DNA from: Mycolicibacterium chlorophenolicum
Lineage (GTDB): Bacteria; Actinomycetota; Actinomycetes; Mycobacteriales; Mycobacteriaceae
Reading direction: 5' to 3'
Assembly: GCF_001044235.1 (NCBI RefSeq)
Contig: NZ_JYNL01000010.1
Span: 78,497 to 142,496 of the forward strand
Length of the DNA stretch: 64,000 nucleotides
Positions 55,860 to 64,000 of this stretch are shown here, in pieces. A model generated the notes under the pieces. The model saw nothing but the letters and a program-made list of their open reading frames with translations. It had not been told where the DNA came from and did no database searches. The position numbers and the translations under genes are program-made. Within the stretch, counting starts at the first letter, position 1. Every line of letters starts with the position of its first letter.

Positions 55860-57023
55860 TCAGGCCGAGATCGCGGCGGCACGCCGCGCGGCAGCGTCGT
55901 AGACCACCTCGGCATCGGTGGCGACACGGTCCCACGAGTAGCGCGAGCGCGCCCGGGCGCGCCCGGCCAGCCCCATCCCTTGCCGCAGCACGTTCTGCGC
56001 CAGCATCGAGCGCAGTGAGCGGCTCAGCGCGGCCGGGTTGTCCGCGGGTACCAGCAGCCCCGTCACCTCGGAGATGACCGCGTCCCGCGGTCCACCGTTC
56101 TCGGTGGCGATCACCGCGGCACCGCAGGCCATCGCCCGCAACACCGTTCGCGTGTCCGGGTCGTACGGCGCCGGGCAGACCGCGACATCGGCGGACCGCA
56201 ACCAGGAGGCGACCTCACGGTCGTCGGACGTGGTGACGGTCTGCACGCGACCGCTCACCCCGAGACGTTCCGCGGTGGCGCGCAGCCGCCGGGCGTCGTC
56301 GTGATCGGGACCGCTGTCGCCGATGACCACCAGGTCGGCGGCCGGCAGCGACGGCAGGATCCCGAGTACCTGATGAAGGCCCTGCGCGGATGAAAAGTCC
56401 TGTGCGAGAGCGACAATGCGATGGCGCTCTGGACCGCGTGCTGCGATGTCGCCGTCCACGCTGTCGGCGTCGACGTCGACGCCGGAGGGCACCACGCTCA
56501 CCCGGACGCGGGGGCATCCCCTCCGGATGACCTCGTGCATCTCGTCGGTGCAGGCCGTGGTCACCAGGGTGGCGTTGCGCGCCAGCAGCGTCTCCAGCTT
56601 GACGCCCGTGCTGTGCGTCGCCGGCGCGTCCCCGCCCGGCTGCTGTCGCGTGGCGAGCTGAGGGAAGGCCTGCACGATCGGCACCGGTCGCTGCTTGGCG
56701 GCCAGCTGCGCGGCCATGCCGTACGCCCAGCCGTGGCAGTGCACGGCGTCGGGCGGGTCGCCGGTCCAGTCGTCGATCAGGAACCGGCCGATGTCGCCGA
56801 TCATCGGCATCAGATCTTCGTTGCTTCTGTCGTCCGCCGACTCCCCCGGGAGGGGCAGCACGCGGTAGCCGCCGCCCGCCGCCCCTGCGTCGACCCGCGA
56901 GGCGGTGAGCACGCGCACGTCGTGCCCCCGCCGTGTCAGCGCTGCCGCCAGGCTCGACAGGTCATAGGTGCCCGGGGCCATCGGGACGCGGCCGGGCAGG
57001 TCGCCCACTATCGCCAGCCTCAT
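55860..57023 (-). CDS. GT4-family glycosyltransferase
   Basis: A 387-residue GT-B enzyme. N-terminal acceptor half: MRLAIVGDLPGRVPMAPGTYDLSSLAAALTRRGHDVRVLT; donor half: LVVIGDSGPDHDDARRLRATAERLGVSGRV and the GT4 signature DVAVCPAPYDPDTRTVLRAMACGAAVIATENGGPRDAVISEVTGLLVPAD (the usual E-x7-E is shifted to this region). The sugar donor and acceptor are unknown. Glycogen- or phosphatidylinositol-linked products are common for mycobacterial relatives. The ATG at 57023 is used; an upstream in-frame extension is not. It is convergent with phoU and divergent from the STAS-ATPase gene. Confidence 0.9.
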   Translation of the reverse strand: MRLAIVGDLPGRVPMAPGTYDLSSLAAALTRRGHDVRVLTASRVDAGAAGGGYRVLPLPGESADDRSNEDLMPMIGDIGRFLIDDWTGDPPDAVHCHGWAYGMAAQLAAKQRPVPIVQAFPQLATRQQPGGDAPATHSTGVKLETLLARNATLVTTACTDEMHEVIRRGCPRVRVSVVPSGVDVDADSVDGDIAARGPERHRIVALAQDFSSAQGLHQVLGILPSLPAADLVVIGDSGPDHDDARRLRATAERLGVSGRVQTVTTSDDREVASWLRSADVAVCPAPYDPDTRTVLRAMACGAAVIATENGGPRDAVISEVTGLLVPADNPAALSRSLRSMLAQNVLRQGMGLAGRARARSRYSWDRVATDAEVVYDAAARRAAAISA

Positions 57024-57190
57024 GAGTGTGGAGAGTCCCGCCGCAGTAGGCGCCAAACGCAACGACTGCGAGCACTTCGCTCAGCGGACCGGACGATTCG
57101 CGCCGTGGATGACGGGATCGGTCGATCGGGGAATGCCTCCGCGGTATCGGGGTACTGCCCTGGAAATGTGCCTGCGCCGGAGATCCCCGG

Positions 57191-57943
57191 ATGACTGACC
57201 ACCACGACCTGGTGATCTCGGCGGGCCGATCGTCGGGTGTCACGGTCATGGCGATCACCGGGACTTTGGACAGCCGGACCTATCGCCGGGTCCGCGACAG
57301 CGTGATCGAGGCCGCGGTGACCGGACTGGCGGCAGTCATCGTCGACGTCAGCCGGCTCGACGCGCCCGCGGTGAGCGCGTGGACGGCGTTCACCAGCGCA
57401 CGCTGGCACGTCCTGACCTGGCCCGCCGTACCCGTTCTGCTGGTCTGCGACAGCGAGGTCGGGCGTGCGCGGATCCGGCGCAGCGGCGTCACGCGGTATG
57501 TGCCCGTGCTCGGTGACCGGGCGGCCGCGGTCGCCGCGGCGGGCGACGATCACCGACGCCGCCGGCGCGCCCAGACCCAGTTCGACGCGACGCCGTCGAG
57601 CATGCGCGCCGCACGCCGGTTCACCGAAGACTGCCTCACGGCCTGGGGGCACTCGGACATGGTCCTCACCGCGTCGACGGTGGTGACGGTGTTCGTCGAG
57701 AACGTGCTCACGCACACCCTGAGCAGACCGGTGGTGCTCGTGGAGACCGTCGACGACGTCGTGACCGTCGCGGTGAGTGACTCCGATCCCCGGCCGGCGG
57801 TACGTCAGGAGGCGCCGAAGACCGGCGCCCACACCGTCTCCGGCCTCGCCGTGGTCACGGCGGTCAGCCGTGCCTGGGGCTGCAGCCCCACGGCGGGCGG
57901 GAAGACGGTGTGGGCGTTACTCGGTCCTGAGAACCGGCTCTGA
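57191..57943 (+). CDS. STAS domain fused to an anti-sigma-type ATPase domain
   Basis: A 250-residue protein combining two regulatory domains usually on separate chains. Residues 1-110 form a STAS/anti-anti-sigma-like domain (VTVMAITGTLDSRTYRRVRDSVIEAAVTGLAAVIVDVSRLDAPAVSAWTAFTSAR). Residues 130-250 form a GHKL/SpoIIAB-like ATPase (RRFTEDCLTAWGHSDMVLTASTVVTVFVENVLTHTLSRPVVLVETVDDVVTVAVSDSD ... GAHTVSGLAVVTAVSRAWGCSPTAGGKTVWALLG). The N-box keeps the Asn in FVEN, but the usual DxGxG is reduced to SDSDPRP, so nucleotide binding may be weak. It may be a self-contained partner switch. Its stop is one base from katG's stop, tail to tail. Confidence 0.85.
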   Translation: MTDHHDLVISAGRSSGVTVMAITGTLDSRTYRRVRDSVIEAAVTGLAAVIVDVSRLDAPAVSAWTAFTSARWHVLTWPAVPVLLVCDSEVGRARIRRSGVTRYVPVLGDRAAAVAAAGDDHRRRRRAQTQFDATPSSMRAARRFTEDCLTAWGHSDMVLTASTVVTVFVENVLTHTLSRPVVLVETVDDVVTVAVSDSDPRPAVRQEAPKTGAHTVSGLAVVTAVSRAWGCSPTAGGKTVWALLGPENRL

Positions 57944-57944
57944 C

Positions 57945-60191
57945 CTAGCGCAGGTCGAACCGGTCGTTGTTCATCACCTTGACCCAGGCCGCGACGAAGT
58001 CCTCGACGAACTTGCCCCGGCTGTCGTCCTGCGCGTACACCTCGGCGATGGCGCGCAGCACCGAGTTCGAGCCGAACACCAGGTCGTTGGCGGTGGCCGT
58101 CCACTTCAGGTCACCGGTCGCCCGGTCGAATCCCTCGTAGACGTTCTCCGTGGCCTGCGACGGCTTCCACTGCGTGCTCATGTCGAGCAGGTTCGTGAAG
58201 AAGTCGTTGGTCAGCGCGCCCGGCGTCTGGGTGAACACACCGTGCTTGCTGCCCCCGTGGTTGGCGCCGATGACCCGCAGACCGCCGACGAGCGCGGTCA
58301 TCTCCGGTGCGGTCAGGTCGAGCAGGTACGCCTTGTCCACCAGCAACTGCTCCTGCGGGGTCTTGTCCCCGGGCCGTGCGTAGTTGCGGAACCCGTCGGC
58401 CTTGGTCTCCAGCACCGCGAACGACTCGACGTCGGTGTCCTGCTGCGACGCGTCGGTGCGACCCGGGGCGAAGTGCACGTCGATCTCGTACCCCGCGTCC
58501 TTAGCGGCCTTCTCGACCGCCGCGGATCCGGCCAGCACGATCAGGTCGGCCAGCGAGATCTTCTTGCCGCCCGACGCCGAGGCGTTGAAGTCCTGCTGGA
58601 TCTTCTCCAGCGCCGGCAGCACCTTGTCCAGCTCGGACGGCTCGTTGACCTCCCAGCTGCGCTGGGGCTCCAGGCGCAGCCGTGCCCCGTTGGCGCCGCC
58701 GCGCTTGTCGGTGCCGCGGAAGCTGGCGGCCGCCGCCCATGCCGTCTTGACCAGCTGGGGCACCGACAGTCCCGAGGACAGGACCGTGCTCTTCAGCGAC
58801 GCGACGTCCGCCTCGTCGACCAGCTCGTGGTCGACGGCCGGGACCGGGTCCTGCCACAGCTGCGGCTCGGCGACCCACGGTCCGAGGTACCGGCTGACGG
58901 GCCCCATGTCGCGGTGCATCAGCTTGTACCAAGCCTTGGCGAAGGCCTGGTTCATCTCCTCGGGATGATCGAGCCAGCGCCGGGTGATCTGGCCGTAGAT
59001 CGGGTCGACGCGCATCGAGACGTCGGTGACCAGCATCGTGGGCTTGCGCGGCGGTCCGCCGAACGGATCGGGGATGATCGCCTCGGCGTCCTTGGCCTCG
59101 AACTGCCAGGCGCCGGCCGGGCTCTTGGTCAGCTCCCACTCGTTGCCGTACAGCAACTCGAGGTAGGCATTGCTCCACTTCGCCGGCGTGGTCGTCCACA
59201 CCACCTCGAGCCCGCTGGTGATGGTGTCGGCGCCCTTACCGGAGCCGAAGGGGCACTTCCAGCCCAGGCCCTGATCCTCGATCGGGGCGCCCTCGGGCTC
59301 GGGGCCCATCCCGTCGTCCGGTCCGGCGCCGTGGGTCTTACCGAGGGTGTGGCCACCGACGATCAGCGCGGCGGTCTCCTCGTCGTTCATCGCCATCCGG
59401 CCGAACGTCTCGCGGATGTCGTGCGCCGCCGCCAGCGGATCCGGCTTGCCTTCCGGCCCTTCGGGATTCACGTAGATCAGGCCCATGGTGGTGGCGCCGA
59501 ACGGCTCGGCCAGCTTGCGGTCGCTGTCGTTGGTTCCGGCGTAGCGCTTGTCGGTGCCCAGCCAGGTGTCCTCCTGGCCCCACAGCATCTCCTCGGGCTC
59601 CCAGATGTCCTCACGGCCGAACGCGAAGCCGAAGGGCTGGAATCCGGCCGACTCCAGCGCGGCGTTGCCGGCGTAGGCGATCAGGTCGGCCCAGGAGATC
59701 TTGTTGCCGTACTTGCGCTTGATCGGCCACAGCAGACGGCGGGCCTTGTCCAGGTTGGCGTTGTCGGGCCAGCTGTTGAGCGGGGCGAACCGCTGTGAGC
59801 CCTGGCCGGCGCCGCCGCGGCCGTCGTAGATGCGGTAGGTGCCGGCGGCGTGCCAGCTCATCCGGATGAACAGGCCGGCGTAGCTGCCGTAATCGGCGGG
59901 CCACCAGTCCTGAGAGGTGGTGACGACGTCGAGCACGTCGCGCTTGAAGGCCTCGACGTCGAGCTTGGCGAACTCGGTCGCGTAGTCGAAGTCCTCACCG
60001 AGCGGGTTGCCCTTCTCGTTCTGCTTGTGCAGCACCGAGACGTCGACCTGCTCGGGCCACCAGTCCTTGTTGGTCAGTGGCGCATGGGCTTTGGGCTCCG
60101 GCGCGTCGATGACCGGGTTCTCGCTCTCGCTGTGGCTGTGGGTCTTGGTGTCTGAATGCGGCGGGCGGGCATCGGACGTATCAGAGGACAC
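57945..60191 (-). CDS. katG: Catalase-peroxidase KatG
   Basis: A 748-residue class I haem peroxidase. The Met-Tyr-Trp crosslink residues are seen as [12 protein letters not shown] (Trp), [10 protein letters not shown] (Tyr) and [25 protein letters not shown] (Met, plus the proximal His in the same block). [14 protein letters not shown] carries the serine equivalent to M. tuberculosis S315, so the isoniazid-activating site is wild type. An N-terminal His/Ser-rich run ([12 protein letters not shown]) precedes the fold. The furA gene lies 33 bases upstream, the standard mycobacterial order, so the pair shares the FurA-controlled promoter. Confidence 0.97.
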   Translation of the reverse strand: MSSDTSDARPPHSDTKTHSHSESENPVIDAPEPKAHAPLTNKDWWPEQVDVSVLHKQNEKGNPLGEDFDYATEFAKLDVEAFKRDVLDVVTTSQDWWPADYGSYAGLFIRMSWHAAGTYRIYDGRGGAGQGSQRFAPLNSWPDNANLDKARRLLWPIKRKYGNKISWADLIAYAGNAALESAGFQPFGFAFGREDIWEPEEMLWGQEDTWLGTDKRYAGTNDSDRKLAEPFGATTMGLIYVNPEGPEGKPDPLAAAHDIRETFGRMAMNDEETAALIVGGHTLGKTHGAGPDDGMGPEPEGAPIEDQGLGWKCPFGSGKGADTITSGLEVVWTTTPAKWSNAYLELLYGNEWELTKSPAGAWQFEAKDAEAIIPDPFGGPPRKPTMLVTDVSMRVDPIYGQITRRWLDHPEEMNQAFAKAWYKLMHRDMGPVSRYLGPWVAEPQLWQDPVPAVDHELVDEADVASLKSTVLSSGLSVPQLVKTAWAAAASFRGTDKRGGANGARLRLEPQRSWEVNEPSELDKVLPALEKIQQDFNASASGGKKISLADLIVLAGSAAVEKAAKDAGYEIDVHFAPGRTDASQQDTDVESFAVLETKADGFRNYARPGDKTPQEQLLVDKAYLLDLTAPEMTALVGGLRVIGANHGGSKHGVFTQTPGALTNDFFTNLLDMSTQWKPSQATENVYEGFDRATGDLKWTATANDLVFGSNSVLRAIAEVYAQDDSRGKFVEDFVAAWVKVMNNDRFDLR

Positions 60192-60224
60192 AACATTCCC
60201 TTTCGGTGGTGGATGACGAGCTGA

Positions 60225-60662
60225 TCACGGATGTGATCGGGTCTGCAGGGTGCAGTCGGGGCACAGGCCCCAGAAGATGACCTCGGCCTCGTCGACGTCG
60301 AACCCGAGATCGTCCGACGCGGTCAGGCAGGGCGCCTCACCCACGGCGCAGTCCACGTCGGCGACCACACCGCAGGATCGGCACACGATGTGGTGGTGGT
60401 TGTCGTTGACGCGGGACTCGTAGCGGGCCAGGTGGCCGGCGGGCTGGATGCGCCGCACCAGACCGGTCGCGGTCAACGCGTTGAGCGCGTCGTAGACGGT
60501 CTGGCGGGAGATGTCGGGCTGTTCGTCCCGCGCGGCGTTGATGATGACCTCGGTGTCGGCGTGCGGATGGTGCTCGACGGCGTGCATCACCGCCATCCGG
60601 GGGCGGGTCACCCGCAGCCCCACTGACTTGAGCGCGTCCGCGTACTGAGGATCGTCGGCCAT
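60225..60662 (-). CDS. furA: FurA, Fur-family repressor of katG
   Basis: A 145-residue Fur protein. The winged helix is DALKSVGLRVTRPRMAVMHAVEHHPHADTEVIINAARDEQPDISRQTVYDALNALTATGLVRRI. The metal sites are the NHHHIVCRSC block and the C-terminal CPDC, with C-x2-C pairs in each half. It senses peroxide or iron and represses itself and katG. ATG 60662 (MADDPQYADALKSVG) fits the usual length; upstream in-frame codons up to 60725 lie in the operator region and are not used. An operator-like box (about 60697-60719) lies just upstream. Confidence 0.95.
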   Translation of the reverse strand: MADDPQYADALKSVGLRVTRPRMAVMHAVEHHPHADTEVIINAARDEQPDISRQTVYDALNALTATGLVRRIQPAGHLARYESRVNDNHHHIVCRSCGVVADVDCAVGEAPCLTASDDLGFDVDEAEVIFWGLCPDCTLQTRSHP

Positions 60663-60696
60663 CGGTTCGATCTTGGTCCCTTTTCTGGATGGGATC

Positions 60697-60719
60697 AAGT
60701 TTTTCCGAAAATCAGTTGG
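60697..60719 (-). promoter_or_regulatory. FurA operator and furA-katG promoter region
   Basis: The AT-rich element (minus strand ...aactgattttcggaaaaact...) resembles the mycobacterial FurA box, with TGATTTTCGGAAAA at its centre; mycobacterial furA promoters carry a similar AT-rich element immediately upstream of the gene. It starts 34 bases before the furA ATG. Protein binding has not been tested here. Confidence 0.6.
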
Positions 60720-60750
60720 CCACAATCCGTCACAGCGTCACGTCACGTGA

Positions 60751-62055
60751 TCAAGGCTGCCGGAGGCCGACCGGTCGTGGCTCCGGCGCGGTCCCGGCGG
60801 GCGTGCCGCCGGCCGGCGCGCAGACCCGCGCACCGACGAGCATCGCCACGAACGCCGCGAGCGCGACCCACCCCCATCCGGAGAGCCCGAACTTCGCGGT
60901 GAGCACGAGCGCCACCCCGGCCGCACAGACCAGTGCTCCGGTGACACCGGCGCGCGCGCCGACGGCCCGCACGGGCGCATCCCACCACGGCAACCGGCGG
61001 TGCTCCAGCGGGGAGAGCAGCACGAAGAACACACTCATCACGACCGCGAACACGACGGCGCGCAGGGCCAGCAGCGTCCAGAAGTTCGGGGCGTGCACGT
61101 CGTAGGCGTCCGCGCCGACGGCGTTCAGGCCGAACGTCGCGACCGCGATCGCCGGGATGTGCCAGAGGTACAGCGTCATCGCCCCGGCGTTGCCCGCGGC
61201 CACCACCCGCCATACCCGCGGTCGCTGCGCCCAGCGCTGCAGTCCCCGGGCGCCGAGCACGAACGCGCACGACATCCACGTGCAGTGCAGCGCGAGCAGC
61301 AGCGTCGGCGGCGACACGTTGGAGACGTGCTCCGCGCCGGTCACCACCAGGGAGACGTCATAGGGTCCGACTGCGGCGAGCAGCACCTGCGCGGCGAAGG
61401 CGCACACCCCGATCGACGCGGCGACGCGGAGGTCGAGGAGTCGGCGGGCGTAGGCCACGCCGAAGAGCACCGGGATCAACCAGACCACCAGGAAGTTGGA
61501 GACGCCCGCCAGCGGATCACCGCTCGCGAAGCGGGCTGCGTCGGTGAGAGCGGCCGCGACCAGCAGGCCGGCGAGCGTGATCCCCACGGCACGGCCGGTT
61601 CTCAGCCGCGTCAGCGCCGGCACGAAGGCGAGCGCCAGGAGGTAGACGCCGAGGAACCACAGCAGCGCCACGCTCTCGCGCCCCACCCGGTCAGCCGACT
61701 CCGCCCCGAGCAGCACGCGGATCACGATGAGGCCCGCCGTCCAGGCGGCGAGGTAGACGAACACCGGTCGGCACAACCGTTGTGCCCGGGTGAACAGCCA
61801 GGCCCCCCACGGCGTCGCCGCGCGATACCCGTAGGCGCCTGCCGCGCCGCCGGCCAGGAAGAACAACGGCATCACCTGCGCGAGCCAGGTGACGGGCGCG
61901 ATGGCGGGCAGCGCGCCGATCAGATTGCCGATGTGCACGCCGCGCTCGTCCACGGTCGCGAGCAGGAGCGCGCAGTGCCCGAACATCACGACGACGAGGG
62001 CGGCGATTCGCGCGACGTCGACAGCCCGGTCGCGATCGGGGGTCGTGGTGGTCAT
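60751..62055 (-). CDS. Acyltransferase family 3 membrane protein
   Basis: A 434-residue integral membrane protein of the acyltransferase-3 (OafA-like) family. It opens with the family His in VARIAALVVVMFGHCALLL and contains about ten hydrophobic segments, with FLAGGAAGAYGYRA, LLWFLGVYLLALAFVPAL and the terminal MTLYLWHIPAIAVATFGLNAV region. Such proteins acylate sugars, lipids or peptides at the membrane. No partner or acceptor is suggested by neighbours. It ends 88 bases before furA's start region and follows the DUF7159-like gene B by 58 bases on the same strand. Confidence 0.9.
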   Translation of the reverse strand: MTTTTPDRDRAVDVARIAALVVVMFGHCALLLATVDERGVHIGNLIGALPAIAPVTWLAQVMPLFFLAGGAAGAYGYRAATPWGAWLFTRAQRLCRPVFVYLAAWTAGLIVIRVLLGAESADRVGRESVALLWFLGVYLLALAFVPALTRLRTGRAVGITLAGLLVAAALTDAARFASGDPLAGVSNFLVVWLIPVLFGVAYARRLLDLRVAASIGVCAFAAQVLLAAVGPYDVSLVVTGAEHVSNVSPPTLLLALHCTWMSCAFVLGARGLQRWAQRPRVWRVVAAGNAGAMTLYLWHIPAIAVATFGLNAVGADAYDVHAPNFWTLLALRAVVFAVVMSVFFVLLSPLEHRRLPWWDAPVRAVGARAGVTGALVCAAGVALVLTAKFGLSGWGWVALAAFVAMLVGARVCAPAGGTPAGTAPEPRPVGLRQP

Positions 62056-62113
62056 GGCGCCAGCATGCCCGCTCGACGGGCCTCGGCGAATGAGTAGTAC
62101 TACGCCGGTGCGC

Positions 62114-63166
62114 TCAGGGCAGTGCGCCCAGGAAGACGCTCAGTGGCCCGTTCGACGCTTCGGTCGGGGTCGGTGTCGTCGCGGTCGGCGTCGTCCCGGC
62201 GGCCACGGGCACGGGGGCGACGACCGCCTGCACCGGACCGGCGGCCAGCTGCGAGCCCGTGAGGTGGGGCTCGCCGATCATGGTCGAGAGGGTCTGCGGT
62301 TCGCCGGCGGTGATGCCGGCCGCGGCGGCGGTGGCGGCCGGGACCTCTTGGACGTCCTGCACGGTGGCGACCTGCGGCACGGCCGCGCTCGACGGGGTGT
62401 CGCCCGAGTCGGTGGCGCTCGGCAGGCTGGCGGTCGGCAGGCTGGCGGTCGGCACGGCGGTGTCGACGCTGGCCATCGCCGAGGCTTCGGGCGTCTCCTC
62501 AGGGCTGACCGTCGCCACCTCGACGGCTGTCGGCGGGGCCGCCTCGACGGGCTGGGCAACGGGGGCGGCCATGGGAGCCGCCGGGGCCGGAGCCGCGACC
62601 GGTGGGACCGCGGCGGGGGCGGGTGCGGGTGCCGGCGCGGCGGCGTCGGTCACCGGCGTCGTCGCGGAGAAGCCACCGGTCAGCGCGTAGATGCCGACAC
62701 CGGCGACCACGGCCACGCCGGCCGCGGCGGCGGCGCCCATGGCGACGGGCACCCGCGAGACGAGGCGGACGAGCATGTTGCGGTGGTCGTCACCGTGCAT
62801 ATCGGCGCGCGCGGCGCCGTAGGCGAGGACGAGGTGCGGCGCGATGTGCCGCGCGGTGCGATTGCGACCCTCGCGGGCGGCGTCCTGCGACACCGTCTCG
62901 ACGGTCTCGAAACCGAACAGCCGCAGCTTGGTCCGTAGCCGGATCCCGTGCGCACGGGCGTCCTCACTCCACGTCATCCGGACGCCGTCGATGTCGCGCT
63001 CGCTTTGCAGGGCGAACGACTGGATGCTGCGAGCCGCCGCCCTGGCTATCTCGTTCGCCGAGTCGAGGGTGACCACCTCGTCGGCGAGGATGGTGCCGTC
63101 CTTGGTGTCGACGAGCGCCCACACAGCACTCTTGGCCGTCAACGAGAGACCCATAACCACGCGCAT
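62114..63166 (-). CDS. DUF7159-like membrane protein with periplasmic Pro/Ala-rich tail (paralog B)
   Basis: A 350-residue protein with the same three-part build as the gene at 49428: cytoplasmic domain (MGLSLTAKSAVWALVDTKDGTILADEVVTLD ... GVRMTWSEDARAHGIRLRTKLRLFGFETVETVSQDAA ... PHLVLAYGAARADM), one transmembrane helix (MGAAAAAGVAVVAGVGIYALTGG) and a Pro/Ala/Val-rich tail. Matching blocks in paralog A are RLVWTPDAQAHGQRLLSHLGSLGIDAEAVPLT and PPLVALAYGAALAEV. The first motif again looks like the phosphate-1 loop of actin-like ATPases, but no second site is evident. Function unknown. It has a matching MtrA-type box upstream. Confidence 0.82.
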   Translation of the reverse strand: MRVVMGLSLTAKSAVWALVDTKDGTILADEVVTLDSANEIARAAARSIQSFALQSERDIDGVRMTWSEDARAHGIRLRTKLRLFGFETVETVSQDAAREGRNRTARHIAPHLVLAYGAARADMHGDDHRNMLVRLVSRVPVAMGAAAAAGVAVVAGVGIYALTGGFSATTPVTDAAAPAPAPAPAAVPPVAAPAPAAPMAAPVAQPVEAAPPTAVEVATVSPEETPEASAMASVDTAVPTASLPTASLPSATDSGDTPSSAAVPQVATVQDVQEVPAATAAAAGITAGEPQTLSTMIGEPHLTGSQLAAGPVQAVVAPVPVAAGTTPTATTPTPTEASNGPLSVFLGALP

Positions 63167-63211
63167 AGCTACCCCTAGACGACGGCCGGTGTTGGCCCTT
63201 TATCGGCGCGT

Positions 63212-63227
63212 CTGTGACGGATGTTAC
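63212..63227 (-). promoter_or_regulatory. MtrA-type direct repeat before the DUF7159-like gene B
   Basis: On the minus strand the site reads GTAACA-tcc-GTCACA, and it ends 46 bases before the ATG. Apart from its 3-base spacer it equals the box before the paralog at 49428. A -10-like GATAAA follows at the same relative place, and the leaders share ACACCGGC 20 bases after the box. Placement over the -35 region fits activation by MtrA. Confidence 0.6.
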
Positions 63228-63311
63228 TCAGTCCGCAAGGCGGTTTCCCGGATCGTGGCGAAATTGCAATTAACCGTCGCGGCGAATCCGGCGGGATAGC
63301 TGATGCGGAAG

Positions 63312-64000
<689 letters not shown>

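Overview
The window is mycobacterial chromosomal DNA, most likely from a fast-growing Mycolicibacterium-type species. It is very GC-rich, starts many genes with GTG, and links neighbouring genes through 4-base ATGA or GTGA overlaps. It also carries typical mycobacterial families: MmpS/MmpL, DUF732, a 13E12-type HNH protein, a FAAL-PKS pair, GarA, SecA2, furA-katG and UdgX. No rRNA, tRNA, CRISPR array, insertion sequence or prophage is visible. Gene names and M. tuberculosis Rv equivalents below come from recognising the protein sequences, not from a database search.

Layout. (1) 1-5054 (-): a lipid locus with the N-terminal part of a type I polyketide synthase, a fatty acyl-AMP ligase coupled to it by an ATGA overlap, a 566-base non-coding stretch, and a TesA-like thioesterase 25 bases downstream of gcvP. 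(2) 5080-29886: a block matching M. tuberculosis Rv1832 back to Rv1814. It runs gcvP behind a tandem glycine riboswitch, resR/mcdR, a BFN-domain protein, ftsR, garA, gcvH, DUF881/DUF1290/DUF881, pgsA2 and secA2, then a tandem pair of BacA/Rv1819c-type transporters, a flavoprotein, a TetR regulator, a secreted protease and a sterol-desaturase-like enzyme. A lectin-LysM protein, two FAD enzymes, a VOC protein and an esterase are interleaved. (3) 30030-41895: mixed metabolism, including an acyl-CoA-dehydrogenase-like flavoenzyme, an MFS transporter, malQ, a diiron-type hydrolase/reductase pair, a SnoaL/NUDIX tail-to-tail overlap, an SGNH hydrolase and several mycobacterial hypotheticals. (4) 42103-46425: a tight mmpS-mmpL-DUF732-methyltransferase operon. 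(5) 46433-64000: a low-GC islet gene, the HNH/13E12 protein, a flavin monooxygenase-like protein, two paralogous DUF7159-like membrane proteins, a secreted peptidase-like protein, a sensor-type lipoprotein coupled to tex, udgX, a phoU-like gene, a glycosyltransferase, a STAS-ATPase fusion, katG-furA, an acyltransferase, and the C-terminal part of monomeric isocitrate dehydrogenase.

How the parts work together. FAAL, the N-terminal ACP of the PKS and TesA form a start-to-finish lipid assembly set. The glycine riboswitch, gcvP, gcvH and garA join one-carbon and nitrogen/2-oxoglutarate control. SecA2, PgsA2, the DUF881/DUF1290 set, FtsR and ResR/McdR concern the envelope and division. FurA and KatG are an oxidative-stress pair.

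The strongest regulatory observations are these. The two distant DUF7159-like paralogs share an MtrA-type direct repeat at the same distance (46-47 bases) from their starts, and a weaker version stands 47 bases before a third exported-protein gene. A KstR-type palindrome stands before the VOC-flavoprotein operon. A TetR gene has a pair of strong palindromes in its divergent promoter region.
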